Shown here: positions 11,491 to 24,831 of the stretch, in pieces
Numbering within the stretch: position 1 is the first letter of the stretch
Layout: every line of letters begins with the position of its first letter
Assembly: GCA_023374045.1 (NCBI GenBank)
Contig: CM041778.1
Coordinates: 400,642,438 to 400,706,437, forward strand
Length of the DNA stretch: 64,000 bases
Direction of reading: 5' to 3'
From: Limonium bicolor
Lineage: Eukaryota; Streptophyta; Magnoliopsida; Caryophyllales; Plumbaginaceae
Made by a program: the position numbers and the translations under genes
Notes under the pieces: generated by a model
Told to the model about the DNA's origin: nothing
The model's database searches: none
What the model saw: only the letters and a program-made list of their open reading frames with translations

Positions 11491-13686
11491 AGTTTTAAAA
11501 TTTGTTTTCAGTCCTCTCTTTTACCCATTGCTTCCCCAATCTTCCTACATGTAATCCCACATGTTTTAGTGCCATTTAGGCCTCCTAATATACCTTAATT
11601 CATCCACCAAATCCATTACTAAATCCCTCAATTCACTTACACAATTTCCTCATTTCTTTTCCAACACTTGTAACAGTTTTTGTTACATTTATGCTACAGA
11701 TTTTACCATTCCATTCTCCCATCCAATACTTTCTTAACCAATGCCATTCCTAGCATTCCAATTACTTCTCCTTACCATACCAATTCATTTCCAAGCCATT
11801 GCACTACCTATACCCAAGTTCCAACACTCATCCTACACAATTCTGCACATTGAATTCTCCTAACTTCTCCAATGTATTCCTATGCTCCTTTGCTACAGAT
11901 TTTACACTTCTTACCTCTCATACTACAATCACCATTCCATAGCTACAAAACCTCTCTACTAATCCCAATACACACCTTGGTTCTCCCATTCACCAAGTCA
12001 TTCCTAAATGCATAATTCCTACTAAAATTTCGCCATAGCTCATCTACTTTCTTTACTTATCCACACACATCCTTTCTCATCAATTTCATTCCTATCCTAG
12101 CCAAACCACAAGGGTTCTACCAGCACACATACTAAATCCTAATACACCAATGTTTCCTCAATCACATTATCAATACACCAATATTCCTCAAATAGCATTA
12201 CTAATTTACATACACCATTCTTTTGGCTCTAAGGCCTACAAATCCACACATTTACTTGCTAGTACTCAAATTTCCACAATTACAATACCACTGCAAAATT
12301 TTGGTTCTTTAAATATTTTACCCTTTCCCATTACCCTAATGCAATAGAATTTACATTAGGAAGGAGCTCTTACCTTGAGCTTTTGATTCCTTCTAATCTT
12401 TTCCATTTCTTCTTCTCTCTTTCTTGCACAAATCGACCACATGGGGAATGGAGTTGCCAAACTCCATTCCCATCACCCAAAGCACATCAAACAAGTATAA
12501 TTAACACACTAACCCTTAGATTTATGCTAGTTCATTGAAGTGTTCAAAATACAAATTTCTAGGGTTTACCTTTGGAGTGCTTTAGGAGGGGTTTTAGCCC
12601 TTGGTTCAAGAAGAAGAATCCACCACCATTGTTAGGTGAAGTTGATGCTCAAAAGAAGAGAGAAAAACAAGGCATTACAAAGGGGCTAAAAATCGGTTTC
12701 CAAGAAGAGTGGAGGAAACTTGAATCTTTTGTAGAGATTTTTACCTTGTTGGAAAGAGGAGACTCCAAGCTTCACAATGGTGTGCTTTTCTCTTCAAATG
12801 GGGAAAACCCATGGAGATGAAACTCATCCTTTTCGAATTTTGAAAAGATAGAAATGTAGAGGAGGATGAGGGGAGTTCAAATATGTAATTTATTTTACAT
12901 TTGGAGCTCAAATGGAGCTAGAGCAAGGAGAGAAAGAAGAGAGGCCATGGATGCCATGGGAGAGCTCTCAAAAATCGCCCAAATCAGAGAGAGAGAGGGA
13001 GGAGCCGATGGAGAAGGAAGGAGGAGGGAGAGAAGAGAGAAATGAGGGGGAGAGAAAAGGTAAGTTACTTTTTACCTTTTATTCTTCTTTTGCTTTTTGA
13101 CTCATTATTTATTTAGCTAGTGTGTGTGTGAGAGGGGTTTATTTATCTGTTAAAAACCGGCCCTCAATGTATTACTAGCTGGAGCGTTTTTCGTCTTTTA
13201 CCGAAACGCTCGTTATTTTACCCGGTTTTGATACTATTCACAAACCGGGCCCGTTTTCCGGAATTTTTCGTTTCTTCTTTTTATTGGTTATTAAGCTTCC
13301 ATAAATGCTCAATAGTTATTATTTAATGATTTATAATTTTTACGGGTCTGTTTGACCACTTAAAGTCACGTTTTCGGGTTTCCTCGAAAAACATGCGCTA
13401 AAGCTCTTTTAGCGTTTTAATACATTTCTTGGTTCCGTTTTCTTCGGGAATCATTACTGTATACTACTTAGGTATGAATAAACCTTAGGAATACTTACGA
13501 TACTATAACCGAGGTCTCGTACCTCATACGGTTATTTAACGCTCATTTAGCGTTTTTCCGCTTTCTAAGTGTTTTCTCATTTCTTTTGGATTTATTTTCT
13601 TTACCAAAAATTACTTAGGCACTATTAGGCCTTTAAATAATTTATTAGAATAATATAATCACCATATTTAAGTTCGGGGTATTTCA

Positions 13687-13702
13687 ATCTACCCCCCTTA
13701 AA
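13687..13702 (-). other. 3' polypurine tract
   Basis: The minus strand reads CTTTAAGGGGGGTAGAT immediately before the LTR start TGAAATACCCC. It closely resembles the tract at 63911-63932. Confidence 0.85.
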
Positions 13703-15097
13703 GAACTTTGCCCTCAAAGTTGGTGAATCTAATACTGTTACTCGTACATATACTCTATGTTAAGGTTATGACCTCTACATATTACTTGTCAAACTCCAAA
13801 TGTCTGACATGATGCATACTACGCATCCAAACAGCATGTCACTGCCTGCATAGCAATCAAAAATATACGTTGCGAGCTCTCCATGGGGTCCGTCCGCAGA
13901 TAAATGAGGTACCATCCTCTCCCATGTCAAGCGATCCCTCAGGTACCGGTCACGTTTGAACACTTACGCTTTCTGGTTCATGGCCGTCATGACTAATGGC
14001 ACTTACGCTTTCTGGCCACGGTCCTTTGGTTCAGATCAAATTCATTTGCACATATAGAGATCCTCAGGCACTTACTCATACTTACTTACTCATACTTTAC
14101 TCATACTTACTCATACTTACTATACTTACTCGGGACTACGCCGCCCCAGTGCCTTTGGAAAAATACAAAACACACACTGTTACCGTACCATCGGTGTAGT
14201 GGTTTCAAAACTAATCAACACTCCCACCGACTCAAAACTAGCTTCTCCTCCTATGGTTTCGACCGGATACCCGTGCCTAGGCATGGAAGATCCACTAGCG
14301 CCCGTGGGAGCGGTTTTAAAACCGATCCTCATTCTCAAGTTTGAAGAAAACATTGTACCAACTTAGTTTTGGAAATTCATTTTGAAAACTTTGCATACAT
14401 CTCCCAATTTCAATTTATGATGATCATGCCTAATACTAGTGTCATTATTGTGACCACTTAAGGGAGCTTCCGGAGTCCTTCAACCCCAATGTGATCAGCA
14501 TTGGTGTTGAATTATCCTTCCACTCCAATCTGTGTTCGGCTTCCCTTGATCGCTAGCAAATCAAGTTCCACTTCCCACCTCAATACAAACAAACAGATTG
14601 TCAAACATTATATCGTTTTCTATCTTTTTAATCTTGCTACTCGTAATCATACACATACATTTTCCAATTTATATGATTTACTTACTTACTTACTAATCAT
14701 TTCATCAATTATTGCTACATCTTCTCCAACTGCTATACTTAAGAATTCATGGTATAATATCTCATTAATTTGCTATACTCCAATTTATACTCATAAAATA
14801 CATCGGTTGTACACCGATTCATACTCATTACATACATCGGTTTCGTACCGATTTATACTTCTCAAGTCTCTCATACATACTCATTCTTCAAACTATTACC
14901 AATCGGGTTTCTCATTACCCTGGAGTTTCTCTACTCCTTTTCCTATGCTTACTTCCCAAATTACCATAATTACACGATGAGTGAATATAAATGTTTGTGT
15001 AACATAAGTATCAACCATCAAAACGAATTCTCTTGCGCTATGCGCATTGTAGTTTACGCACCTATCACGTAAAACATACATTTCGCGGTTTTCGCTC

Positions 15098-15114
15098 TAC
15101 CCCCCTTAAAAGGG
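15098..15114 (-). other. Secondary polypurine tract after pol
   Basis: The minus strand reads CCCTTTTAAGGGGGGTA, followed by GAGC. It lies 1.4 kb upstream of the real 3' tract in element sense and directly after the integrase remnant, as in the elements at 24588 and 63402. Confidence 0.7.
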
Positions 15115-15119
15115 ATTAC

Positions 15120-15330
15120 GCCCACGTAATCTACCATGTGTCAACATTGGACATTGGTCGAAGGCATTCAGCCGTCATGGAGTGGTTCAGTTTCCATGCG
15201 GTCTATTATACAATGTTCCTTGATCAACGGGTCTTGACCGTACAATCGGTTAGTCCCTGCATCAAGAATTTCCATCGGAGTTATTCAACTCTTAACCGGA
15301 ATCGGTTCTAGCCTAAATGGCTTTGGGGCA
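15120..15330 (-). pseudogene. Integrase C-terminal/chromodomain remnant
   Basis: In one minus-strand frame a short run follows the end of the intact integrase at 63200-63260: LEP, then a stop, then TPMEILDAGT, against LEPT and TPQRILDTKT there. The chromodomain itself is decayed. Similarity is short, but its position immediately before the secondary polypurine tract supports it. Confidence 0.55.
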
Positions 15331-18300
15331 TTGGTGATTAACCTTTTATTCACTAGGTGTATTTCGCTTAGAATTCTGGGTCCACTAGCTTCTGCTGCGC
15401 GACCCTGATAACTTGGGTTATTCGCCCTTCTTGTTATCTTGAACGTGTTATACAACACCTTTTTCCTTCTTATTGCGGAAATAGGATCTATTGACCATGT
15501 GTGGTGTTCTCTTACCGTGCTCGAATTCGGTGAGTTGTCGATTCCTAACCAGCTCTCTGCAATGTATATACATACTGTTGTGTTTGTAGTGATCTTTCAC
15601 TTGGTTCCTCCGACTTATTGTCGGTTGAGGTTAAGTCACTACTGGGTTGTAATGCTTCCTCTACTGTTAGTAGCTTCTGAATTGTACCAGTTTCCCTGGT
15701 TCGTCACAAGTGTTCTTTACTTGTATGACCTTGCATTTCAATACGTCGGACCTTGTGACTTTTTAAGTCTCCTTTCACCTTTATTCCAGTGGAATTCACA
15801 TCTTGTGATTGTTGGTGTGTTTCACCCTCTTCGTGCTTCTTTGGCCTTAGGCCGCACGGTTTGTTTCTAAGCTTTTGCTTAACTGGCTTGTGCCATGTTT
15901 ACTGGTGAAAGGAAGGATTTACTACACTCTACATTTCCTCATATTCCTAGCTATCCCACTCGATCATTAACTGCACAAGTGCAATACCAAAACACTCAGT
16001 CATACAGAGTGCAGAGGCGTAAACTCTTGGTAGTAACTCTCTTATGAGATCGCAATAGGAATGATTATTACTCCTTCAGGTGGTACTTCATCATTTGGTG
16101 CAGACTTCTGGCTTGTTGCCCGGTCTGTCTACCATCTTGTATTAACAACTCCATAGTATCGGGTGATTATTCACATACGTTGGTCGCCTGCTGCGCACCA
16201 TGTTCTTATTGATTCCACAGTGTTGGTTTACATGGCATCCACTGTTGCTAGCTTCAGCTCATGCACCATTACCATTTATATAATGGTTCCCCATGTATTT
16301 GGTAAATACAGAATATGGTATTACATTATTTTCTGAGCTCCCCGAGCATCATTGGTTTTATAACCGGTTACTCCTTGGTTGTCAACAATTGCTGTTGAAG
16401 CTTATTTCAAATTGCTTGACAATAATTGTATGCTCAAGCTTGACTACGTTAGTAGTTCTTAAAGGAATATATTTCCCGACAGTTACTGATGATATCCCCT
16501 TCTTGGGGTCCATGTGTTCACCGCTCTTGCGGTCTCACATTTATGAGGGGCATCCTCAATTATTGGTCAATAACTTTATTGGTGACGTCCTTGACTACTT
16601 CCACGTGGTCCACAATTGGTTTTGTGACCGTTGAACTCTGTAATGTAATAGTTTCATAGCCCACTAGCCATATTGCCTAGAGCTCTGCTCATCATAGGCT
16701 GTTCCAGGTGGTTACTTCTCCATATGCCAAAGAATGGCTAAAGGTGATACTGGGCTCCATGATAAGATCGTCGCATCACGCTTCCGTTCATTTGAGACCC
16801 TTTTTGTATCCTGGTATTGATTTATACCATGTATTACTTTTGGGTATCCCCTGTCAAGTGGGATCCCTTCGGTGTTCTAACCGTATGTTCGTTCCAATTG
16901 TGGTGCTTTTGTCACAACATTTTGTGACTGTTTTGACTTGGTACCCCTTTATGGATTGCTCCTGGGTATTATTGATTATGCTGTTGCATCTGCTTGATGT
17001 TTATGAGTACGTTCAGTTTGTTGTCCTACCTTGCGGTTCTGGATCGGAGTCGCCCCGTTAAGGGTTGTAACGTCTCCCGTTCCTTGGGTAGACCATTGGT
17101 ATTTTCCTTGTGTCATAACGGGTTTGGTATTCCCTTCAGTGATGAATGGTATTCCTTGGTATCTTATATGATTACCCTGTGTGTTTGTGGTAGTTGTTCT
17201 GGGAATTCCATCCCGTTCATTGAACACTGTTGTGCTAATGTTAGGCATTTGCCTTACTGTGTTTAGACTGGGTATTCTCATTGTACTTTACTTCACTATC
17301 CTCGAGATATCCCCAATGTCTTGTTCCTTTGTTAGTGCTCCTCGCACTTTTAACTCCTAATGGTTTTCCTGGAGTGGATTTCTGACTCCTTAGCTTGTAA
17401 GCTTATCTGAGTTCCCTTTGCCCGTTCGAGGTATCCAACTGTTCTGCTTTGATTTTACTTATGGTCCGTAGAGCAGAGTTGACTACTTCCCGTGTTTCGT
17501 ACACTACATGTATACATACGTGGGGTACCGTCTTGGCACGTTACCACTTACCTAACTATCTGTCAGGCCCGCAAGCTCCTTCGGAGTGCGGTCGTCCCAC
17601 ATCCCGTATTTGGGTACACTCGTAGTGTTCGTCACACGCCTAGGTGAAGTATTCTATTGCCAACTCCTCTTGTATCATTTATGATACTCACCGTAATTCC
17701 GTCTGTTTGGTTTTAAAATCCAAGGTTTAAAATAAGGGTTTGTAGTTTTGAAAGGAAAGTTTTGGGTTTTGAAATAACGGTCCGGTGTTAAAAGAGATTC
17801 TTCATGGCGTTGCCGTGATTCAGGTCTTGACCAAGTTCAGCTTCTTGCTGACTGGTATACTATTAATACAATGGTCGGGCCGTTAGGCCTTCCCAAGGGT
17901 TCGTTATTTAACATCCTTAGGATTGGTGATCCTGCATTTGCTCCATCTGTCATAGCGGTACTGTAGTAAGCATTTGCGGTTTGGTAAAAGTATTCCAACT
18001 GTTCTGTTGTTACTGCACTTGCCCTAGGCAAGTGCGCGGGTAGGTTGTTTTTCAGTTAACGTATACCGTTTACGGCATCGTTTCCATCCAAAGTTGGTGG
18101 TCTTATCAGGTTTTTCTTTGATCTTTCGATCTTGGTGATCGATTTCCTGAGTCGCTTCTCAGTATACTTGACATGATTGTCGTCCATCCGGGTGTCTCAC
18201 ACCTTCAGTGTGGTTAACGAGACTTGGCTTGTCCTTAGGAACCATGTTGTGGTCCTATAGGTGTCTGTGTTATGATTTCTTTCATCGCTATCTGAACTAT

Positions 18301-18909
18301 GTTGTTGGGTCATTACAGCCTCTTGGCATATAGGTTTGGTATTAATCCAACCTCGACTAATTCCTTAGTCGGTTTGTATACCGTTGTTGGTATCATCAAA
18401 GATTACGGTCCGTAGACTCTCTTGTCTCGGCTTGTTACTCCATTCCTTGCTTCATTGCACGATTGTGCTTCTCTTCTTGCTGGCCACACATGGTTCTCGC
18501 GACTGCGAAGCATGTCGCCCCATGGTGCCATAAATTCCATTATCCCTGTGTTTAGGATCTTCCTTCCTCCGCCATTAAGTGCGGTCCTTGTAATCAAACG
18601 GGAACCGTCTTCGGGACTTCCAGTTCTTGGACTACCGTATGACAGGTTCTTTCTTAATAAGGCTTGTTTTGTAATGCCAGATCGGGTTTTACCCGAGTGT
18701 GAGAGGTCTTTCCATCTCTCTGGCGTTATTATTCCAACTTTATACCGGGGGTTGCGGAGGGCGGGGTATGGTGTCGTAGGTTTCCGATTCATACGGAAGT
18801 TCCTAACTAGCGTCCTCGCACACTAGCACTCAACCCTTAGCCCTAAGTCTCTACTTCCTAACTCGGTATTTACCTAAACTCGGTATTTCATCCATCAGAG
18901 CGATACTTC

Positions 18910-18921
18910 GCTCTGATACCA
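18910..18921 (-). other. Primer binding site, tRNA-iMet type
   Basis: The minus strand reads TGGTATCAGAGC, complementary to the 3' end of plant initiator tRNA-Met, 5 bases from the LTR end. It is followed by CGAAGTATCGCTCTGATG, which partly repeats the site in inverted form. Confidence 0.9.
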
Positions 18922-19013
18922 CTTTTTGTAACACCCCTACCGCTAATACCGTCATTACTGTACAATTACCTTCGCAGCGGATATTCCTTACACAACGGCG
19001 GGTGTACAATGCC

Positions 19014-19035
19014 GTTAGTCACCCACGTGACTAAC
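19014..19035 (-). other. Conserved LTR hairpin (right LTR copy)
   Basis: This copy is identical to 9266-9287 and lies 87 bp from the LTR end at 18927. Confidence 0.8.
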
Positions 19036-20926
19036 AAGGCGAGTTACAGTACTACATACTATCGATCTGATGAACATGAACATACCGAGTGCTCTACACA
19101 ATAAATACTTCCCATTGCATACTCATCCATATCCAATTACAACTCCAATACATTACTATACCGAGTATACTACAATCCTTAAATTACCAATACAATTTAA
19201 CTCCCAAATTCGCATTACAATACGAGTACCAATCCCTCCATACAACTACCCATGCTTACGCAGCAGTCCCCGTCCTACTCTCTCGAACGGTGATCAGCTT
19301 CGGGTACCTGCACTAAAAATGGTCCCCGAGGGGGTCAGCTTACGCTGCGCATGAAATTCGCATATACCGCGTGCTAACCGCGGTACATCGACTACTTTGG
19401 GTCGAATATACATGGAGTTCATTTACATGCATACATACATACTCATGCTACAACAGTACATACAACACATACCTACATACATACAGTTCCAGTACTTACC
19501 AAGGAAGACAATTCGATAGTCAACCATTCGCATTTGTATTCATTCATTACTCTTCGTACTAAATTCGACATTCGCTACTCTACTCATACCTATTCCTTAC
19601 TCTTACGTACTCGACACTCCATATTCGATACTTTACTGGTATACATTCCTTACTCCGTACCCGTTACTACACTTGTGCATGCTCATCACTCAATGCTCCT
19701 TACTTACTCTTACATACTCGGTACTCACTACTTACTCATACATACTTAATACTCGATACTCATTACACACTCATACTCTCTTCTTACTCAATACTCATTA
19801 CTTTACTCATACGACGCATACTCAATACTCGTTACTTTGGTCACCGGGCGGAGTCATACAAAGACTCGCCACCGACCTACAATACGAGGGCTATACGATT
19901 AGCTCCTCAAATACTCAAATGTCCGTACTACCGACTCATATTCCCAACACTCTTCTCTCAGAGTATAATACAATCTCAGGATTAGCCTAGAAGTATCTCT
20001 CTCGATAACCTCCACTGGCTTAGGGAATTACTACCGTCTAGTATCCTCAGGTTTAAGGGTTTCCCCAACATATCGGATACTCTCATGTTCGGGACATACC
20101 TTCATCAGTCGGGTCCTCTCATAATGGGTCGACTATTACTAAGGGGTTTGGAGATCCCTCGTCGTTCTTTACTACTCTCATGGTCATATTTGTACCAAGA
20201 TTAGTTCCTCTACTAGAGGTTACTTATACGACCACTACTTATTGTTTGTGGATTATTCGTTCAATTCTTCTACCGTTATCGGGGGTCGTTACTCCCGTAT
20301 ATGCTCTCAACGTTCTAGTGAGTTCATTGGGTAGCACTTATCGTTTAATGTTTCGATAGTTTAGTGTGCGCTTTATTTCGTTAATTCACAATAGGATCTT
20401 ACGACGAGTCATTACAACACAAGACATCTAGAGTCGATCTACGCACCCAAGCAAAGCCACACGTCAATTCAAGAAGGTTAGATCATGCAACATATCAACA
20501 GACATACAATGAAAGACAATAAACCGTTTTATGCTTTAGTTGATTAGCCGGCATACAGACACAAATCAATGTAACCGGTTAGCATACGGGGCATGAGAAA
20601 ATCATACTTTCACCGGAGTTAGCTTTTACCATGTGTTCCTTGTTCCTTGGTTCACACTGTGTTCACTGATAATGTTTTCAAGTTCATTAATACTATACCA
20701 TACAATATACAAACATTTACTACTCCCTTACTTACCCCGTTATCCCCGGTGTAATTAATGTCCTTATGCTTACAACTTCCTTACAATTGTTTCAACTAAT
20801 TTACTTACTTTCTTACCGTTATTACTTCAATGGTGATTACTACATATATTTGCATTATGTAAGGGGCATATATATTATGTATTATATGATTACTATAATC
20901 ATATATTAATTTTTTTTTTTTGACTG

Positions 20927-21190
20927 GACCGGACTTGCGACCGACCTTGCAAGTCCGGTCCATTCCAGTAGCTATCAGTACGGAAAATTTTCTGTCTCGA
21001 CCGGACTTGCAAGTCCGGTCGCAAGTCCGGTCGATTCCAGTAGCTTACTGTCGCGGAATTTTTCTGGCCGACCGGACTTGCAAGTCCGGTCGCAAGTCCG
21101 GTCCATTCCAGTAGGTTGCAGACGGGAAAATTTTCTGGCCGACCGGACTTGCAAGTCCGGTCGCAAGTCCGGTCCGGCCCAGTATTCAGT
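20927..21190. repeat. 71-bp palindromic tandem array (right LTR copy)
   Basis: Units start at 20927, 20999, 21070 and 21141. The sequence is as at 11230-11490 and is one of the best conserved parts of this LTR. Confidence 0.92.
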
Positions 21191-23387
21191 TTTAAAATTT
21201 GTTTTCAGTCCTCTCTTTTACCCATTGCTTCCCCAATCTTCCTACATGTAATCCCACATGTTTTAGTGCCATTTAGGCCTCCTAATATACCTTAATTCAT
21301 CCACCAAATCCATTACTAAATCCCAATTCACTTACACAATTTCCTCTCTTTTTTCCAACACTTGTAACAGTTTTTGTTACATTTATGCTACAGATTTTAC
21401 CATTCCATTCTCCCATCCAATACTTTCTTAACCAATGCCATTCCTAGCATTCCAATTACTTCTCCTTACCATACCAATTCATTTCCAAGCCATTGCACTA
21501 CCTATACCCAAGTTCCAACACTCATCCTACACAATTCTGCACATTGAATTCTCCTAACTTCTCCAATGTATTCCTATGCTCCTTTGCTACAGATTTTACA
21601 CTTCTTACCTCTCATACTACAATCACCATTCCATAGCTACAAACCTCTCTACTAATCCCAATACACACCTTGGTTCTCCCATTCACCAAGTCATTCCTAA
21701 ATGCATAATTCCTACTAAAATTTCGCCATAGCTCATACTTTCTTTACTTATCCACACACATCCTTTCTCATCAATTTCATTCCTATCCTAGCCAAACCAC
21801 AAGGGTTCTACCAGCACACATACAAATCCTAATACACCAATGTTTCCTCAATCACATTATCAATACACCAATATTCCTCAAATAGCATTACTAATTTACA
21901 TACACCATTCTTTTGGCTCTAAGGCCTACAAATCCACACATTTACTTGCTAGTACTCAAATTTCCACAATTACAATACCACTGCAACAATTTTGGTTCTT
22001 TAAATATTTTACCCTTTCCCATTACCCTAATGCAATAGAATTTACATTAGGAAGGAGCTCTTACCTTGAGCTTTTGATTCCTTCTAATCTTTTCCATTTC
22101 TTCTTCTCTCTTTCTTGCACAAATCGACCACATGGGGAATGGAGTTGCCAAACTCCATTCCCATCACCCAAAGCACATCAAACAAGTATAATTAACACAC
22201 TAACCCTTAGATTTATGCTAGTTCATTGAAGTGTTCAAAATACAAATTTCTAGGGTTTACCTTTGGAGTGCTTTAGGAGGGGTTTTAGCCCTTGGTTCAA
22301 GAAGAAGAATCCACCACCATTGTTAGGTGAAGTTGATGCTCAAAAGAAGAGAGAAAAACAAGGCATTACAAAGGGGCTAAAAATCGGTTTCCAAGAAGAG
22401 TGGAGGAAACTTGAATCTTTTGTAGAGATTTTTACCTTGTTGGAAAGAGGAGACTCCAAGCTTCACAATGGTGTGCTTTTCTCTTCAAATGGGGAAAACC
22501 CATGGAGATGAAACTCATCCTTTTCGAATTTTGAAAAGATAGAAATGTAGAGGAGGATGAGGGGATTCAAATATGTAATTTATTTTACATTTGGAGCTCA
22601 AATGGAGCTAGAGCAAGGAGAGAAAGAAGAGAGGCCATGGATGCCATGGGAGAGCTCTCAAAAATCGCCCAAATCAGAGAGAGAGGAGGGAGGAGCCGAT
22701 GGAGAAGGAAGGAGGGAAGGAGAGAGAAGAGAGAAATGAGGGGGAGAGAGAAAAGGTAAGTTACTTTTTACCTTTTATTCTTCTTTTGCTTTTTGACTCA
22801 TTATTTATTTAGCTAGTGTGTGTGTGAGAGGGGTTTATTTATCTGTTAAAAACCGGCCCTCACTGTATTACTAGCTGGAGCGTTTTTCGTCTTTTACCGA
22901 AACGCTCGTTATTTACCCGGTTTTGATACTATTCACAACCGGGCCCGTTTTCCGGAATTTTCTCGTTTCTTCATTTTTATTGGTTATTAAGCTTCCATAA
23001 ATGCTCAATAGTTATTATTTAATGATTTATAATTTTTACGGGTCTGTTTGACCACTTAAAGTCACGTTTTCGGGTTTCCTCGAAAAACATGCGCTAAAGC
23101 TCTTTTAGCGTTTTAATACATTTCTTGGTTCCGTTTTCTTCGGGAATCATTACTGTATACTACTTAGGTATGAATAAACCTTAGGAATACTTACGATACT
23201 ATAACCGAGGTCTCGTACCTCATACGGTTATTTAACGCTCATTTAGCGTTTTTCCGCTTTCTAAGCGTTTTCTCATTTCTTTTGGATTTATTTTCTTTAC
23301 CAAAAATTACTTAGGCACTATTAGGCCTTTAAATACTTTATTAGAATAATATAATCACCATATTTAAGTTCGGGGTATTTCAAACTA

Positions 23388-24189
23388 TCAAATCGACTAG
23401 GATATGGTGCGCACAGAAGCGAACATCATAAGTAGCCATCCGAAACAAATACGTTGGCAGAAAACAGACGAGTGAAACTCTGATAGAACTCGATGATGAG
23501 GAACTGAAATTGAAGGTGGACGATGCAACATTCTAGACCATTCTAGGAAACACTCCAAAACATATACAACATTCAGCGCTATACACCCACGTAGAGACAC
23601 ATAAATGTACAAGTACATTTCTCAACTGCCAAAGAGCATACCCATATCAGATGCTGGAAGATGCAGAGCAAAATTATAAGCACTACAAATGGATTTCTCC
23701 TTACAGAAAGCAAGGTGAACCATACAAACATTGTTGTTAGACTGACATACAAAAAGGAATATACATCAACGAAGAAGTACCTAGCAAATACTGCAACTAA
23801 CATAATTATTCCGGAACAACAATCTGGAGCCATGAGATGACAAGGATTATCTTCGTGGATATATAGGCTGGTACGTCTCAAGATTGAATAGACAAGTGTA
23901 AAGAGCACTAAGTACTAACTATAGCCAATGTCACATTTCACCTCAGCTGAAAATCAGCAAGTGAAGACAAATAACACTTGAAAATATATTATGCGCATGT
24001 GCGCTAGAAATCTAGAACTTCAGTTTAGACGATTTAGATCTAATTGAGCGTGCATACAAAAAAGATACCACACCGACTAAGATACCTCTGTTTCCAAATT
24101 ATAAAAAGACCGTGTATAGCACTGTCACATTAGAACGGGGTCAACAATTACTTGCTGCTAATACATAAGCAAATAAACAATCTACAATA
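23388..24189 (+). pseudogene. Decayed Tekay-type integrase region
   Basis: This continues the old plus-strand pol split at 9174. No frame is open and similarity to integrase is too weak to align with certainty, but it lies between an RNase H end (9140) and a clear integrase C-terminus (24190). Reading frames on the minus strand (23397-23908) are Leu/Phe/Cys-rich shadows. Confidence 0.5.
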
Positions 24190-24549
24190 CATCAAGAAGA
24201 ACGAAAAGGGCAAACTGAGCCCTAAGTTCGTGGGTCCTAACCTTATTACGGAGTGAGTGGGCCCATTAGATCTACCGAATTTGGGAGAGCGCATAATGTA
24301 ATTCATGCCTTTAAGCTGAAGAAGTATGTGCCTCACCCTTCGCATATTTTAGAGCCCGGGAGGCTAGAGTTAGACTCGTCTCTCATATATGAGGAGACTC
24401 CACTCCGAATTCTCGATACAAAAACGAGAGAGACCAGGAACAAGACCATTAAAAAGGTCAAATTCCTTTTGTCGAACCATGAGGCGGAAGAGGCCACATG
24501 GGAGTTAGAGGACTCTATGAGAGCCAAGTATCCAATGCTCTTTGCGTAG
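24190..24549 (+). pseudogene. Integrase C-terminus with chromodomain, Tekay type, broken
   Basis: The nucleotide sequence from 24195 reads in one frame like the intact copy at 63020 (GKLSPKFVGP), then meets a TGA near 24254 and shifts frame. From about 24305 to the TAG at 24547 the frame is continuous: LKKYVPHPSHILEPGRLEL, ILDTKTRETRNK, then a chromodomain-like stretch with EEATWELE and KYP. The intact copy differs at many positions, so this is a diverged family member. It is followed by the usual post-integrase polypurine tract. It is not functional as it stands. Confidence 0.88.
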
Positions 24550-24587
24550 TTGTTGTTGTATACTTGTGGGGTACGAGGGCATAACCC

Positions 24588-24605
24588 TTTTTAAGGGGGT
24601 AGAGC
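24588..24605 (+). other. Polypurine tract after the integrase remnant
   Basis: TTTTTAAGGGGGTAGAGC follows GTACGAGGGC, matching the arrangement at 63390-63426. No LTR start follows it directly. Confidence 0.65.
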
Positions 24606-24831
24606 CTCTTGGCGTGCGCATGTGTGCACTAGGATTTTGTATTATGTATGCGGGGTTATACTAGGTTTTGTGTTTGTTTTTGTATGTGCTTTGAGCACTT
24701 GTATGTATTGGTTATGTATCCTATGTGATACTTGGATGGTTTGTGTATCCTACGTTATACTTGGATGGTACTTTGATATGTAATGTACACTTGGTTGATG
24801 TATCCCTCGTGAAACTTGTGGTATGAATATA

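Larger units (their letters stand above)
9175..13686 (-). repeat. Tekay-type LTR, 4512 bp (3' LTR in element sense)
   Basis: This repeat matches 18927-23382 with many small indels. Contents in plus order are the conserved hairpin (9266-9287), a TACTCATAC low-complexity zone (about 9690-10110), the palindromic array (11230-11490) and a pyrimidine-rich zone (11500-12550). A purine-rich zone follows (12900-13060), and an AT-rich end closes it. Reading frames inside, such as 9657-10010, are low-complexity Tyr/Thr/Leu translations of the TACTCATAC repeats and are not genes. Confidence 0.93.
13703..18909 (-). pseudogene. Decayed interior of the 14.2 kb Tekay-type element
   Basis: No intact gag or pol is present. 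The plus strand is rich in Leu/Val/Phe-type frames (for example 15439-15870), as expected opposite a former Gln/Asn/Lys-rich coding strand. Minus-strand frames that may be gag debris are 18403-18792 (basic, 129 codons), 17837-18031 (64 codons) and 16976-17281 (Thr/Asn/Gln-rich, 101 codons). I do not recognise them firmly. At 14060-14130 TACTCATAC repeats like those of the LTR occur. The first 1.4 kb (13703-15097) lies between two polypurine tracts and appears non-coding. Confidence 0.6.
9175..23382 (-). mobile_element. Tekay-type (chromovirus) LTR retrotransposon, 14.2 kb, decayed inside
   Basis: LTRs lie at 9175-13686 and 18927-23382. Ends are TGTAACACCCC and GGGGTATTTCA on the plus strand. 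A perfect AACTA duplication flanks it (9170-9174 and 23383-23387). The tRNA-iMet primer site beside the right LTR and the polypurine tract beside the left LTR place it on the minus strand. The 5.2 kb interior has no intact enzyme frame. It holds traces of a chromodomain integrase end and a secondary polypurine tract. The LTRs are clearly more alike than the interior is to any working pol, so it probably moved with enzymes supplied by another element. Confidence 0.93.
18927..23382 (-). repeat. Tekay-type LTR, 4456 bp (5' LTR in element sense)
   Basis: This is the partner of 9175-13686 and lies beside the primer site. It is about 56 bp shorter, and most differences are single-base losses, for example around 20160-20470. 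These may be assembly errors rather than age. Confidence 0.93.

Noticed and set aside
12572..12820. 82-codon frame (and its copy at 22263-22511) as an LTR-encoded protein
   Set aside because: It is identical in both LTRs, as expected for LTR copies. It is low complexity (Lys/Glu-rich), lies on the strand opposite to element transcription and has no family match.
15439..15870. 143-codon plus-strand frame with a membrane-protein look
   Set aside because: It is opposite a decayed minus-strand interior. Leu/Phe/Val richness is the usual shadow of Lys/Glu/Gln-rich coding, and no family resemblance is seen.
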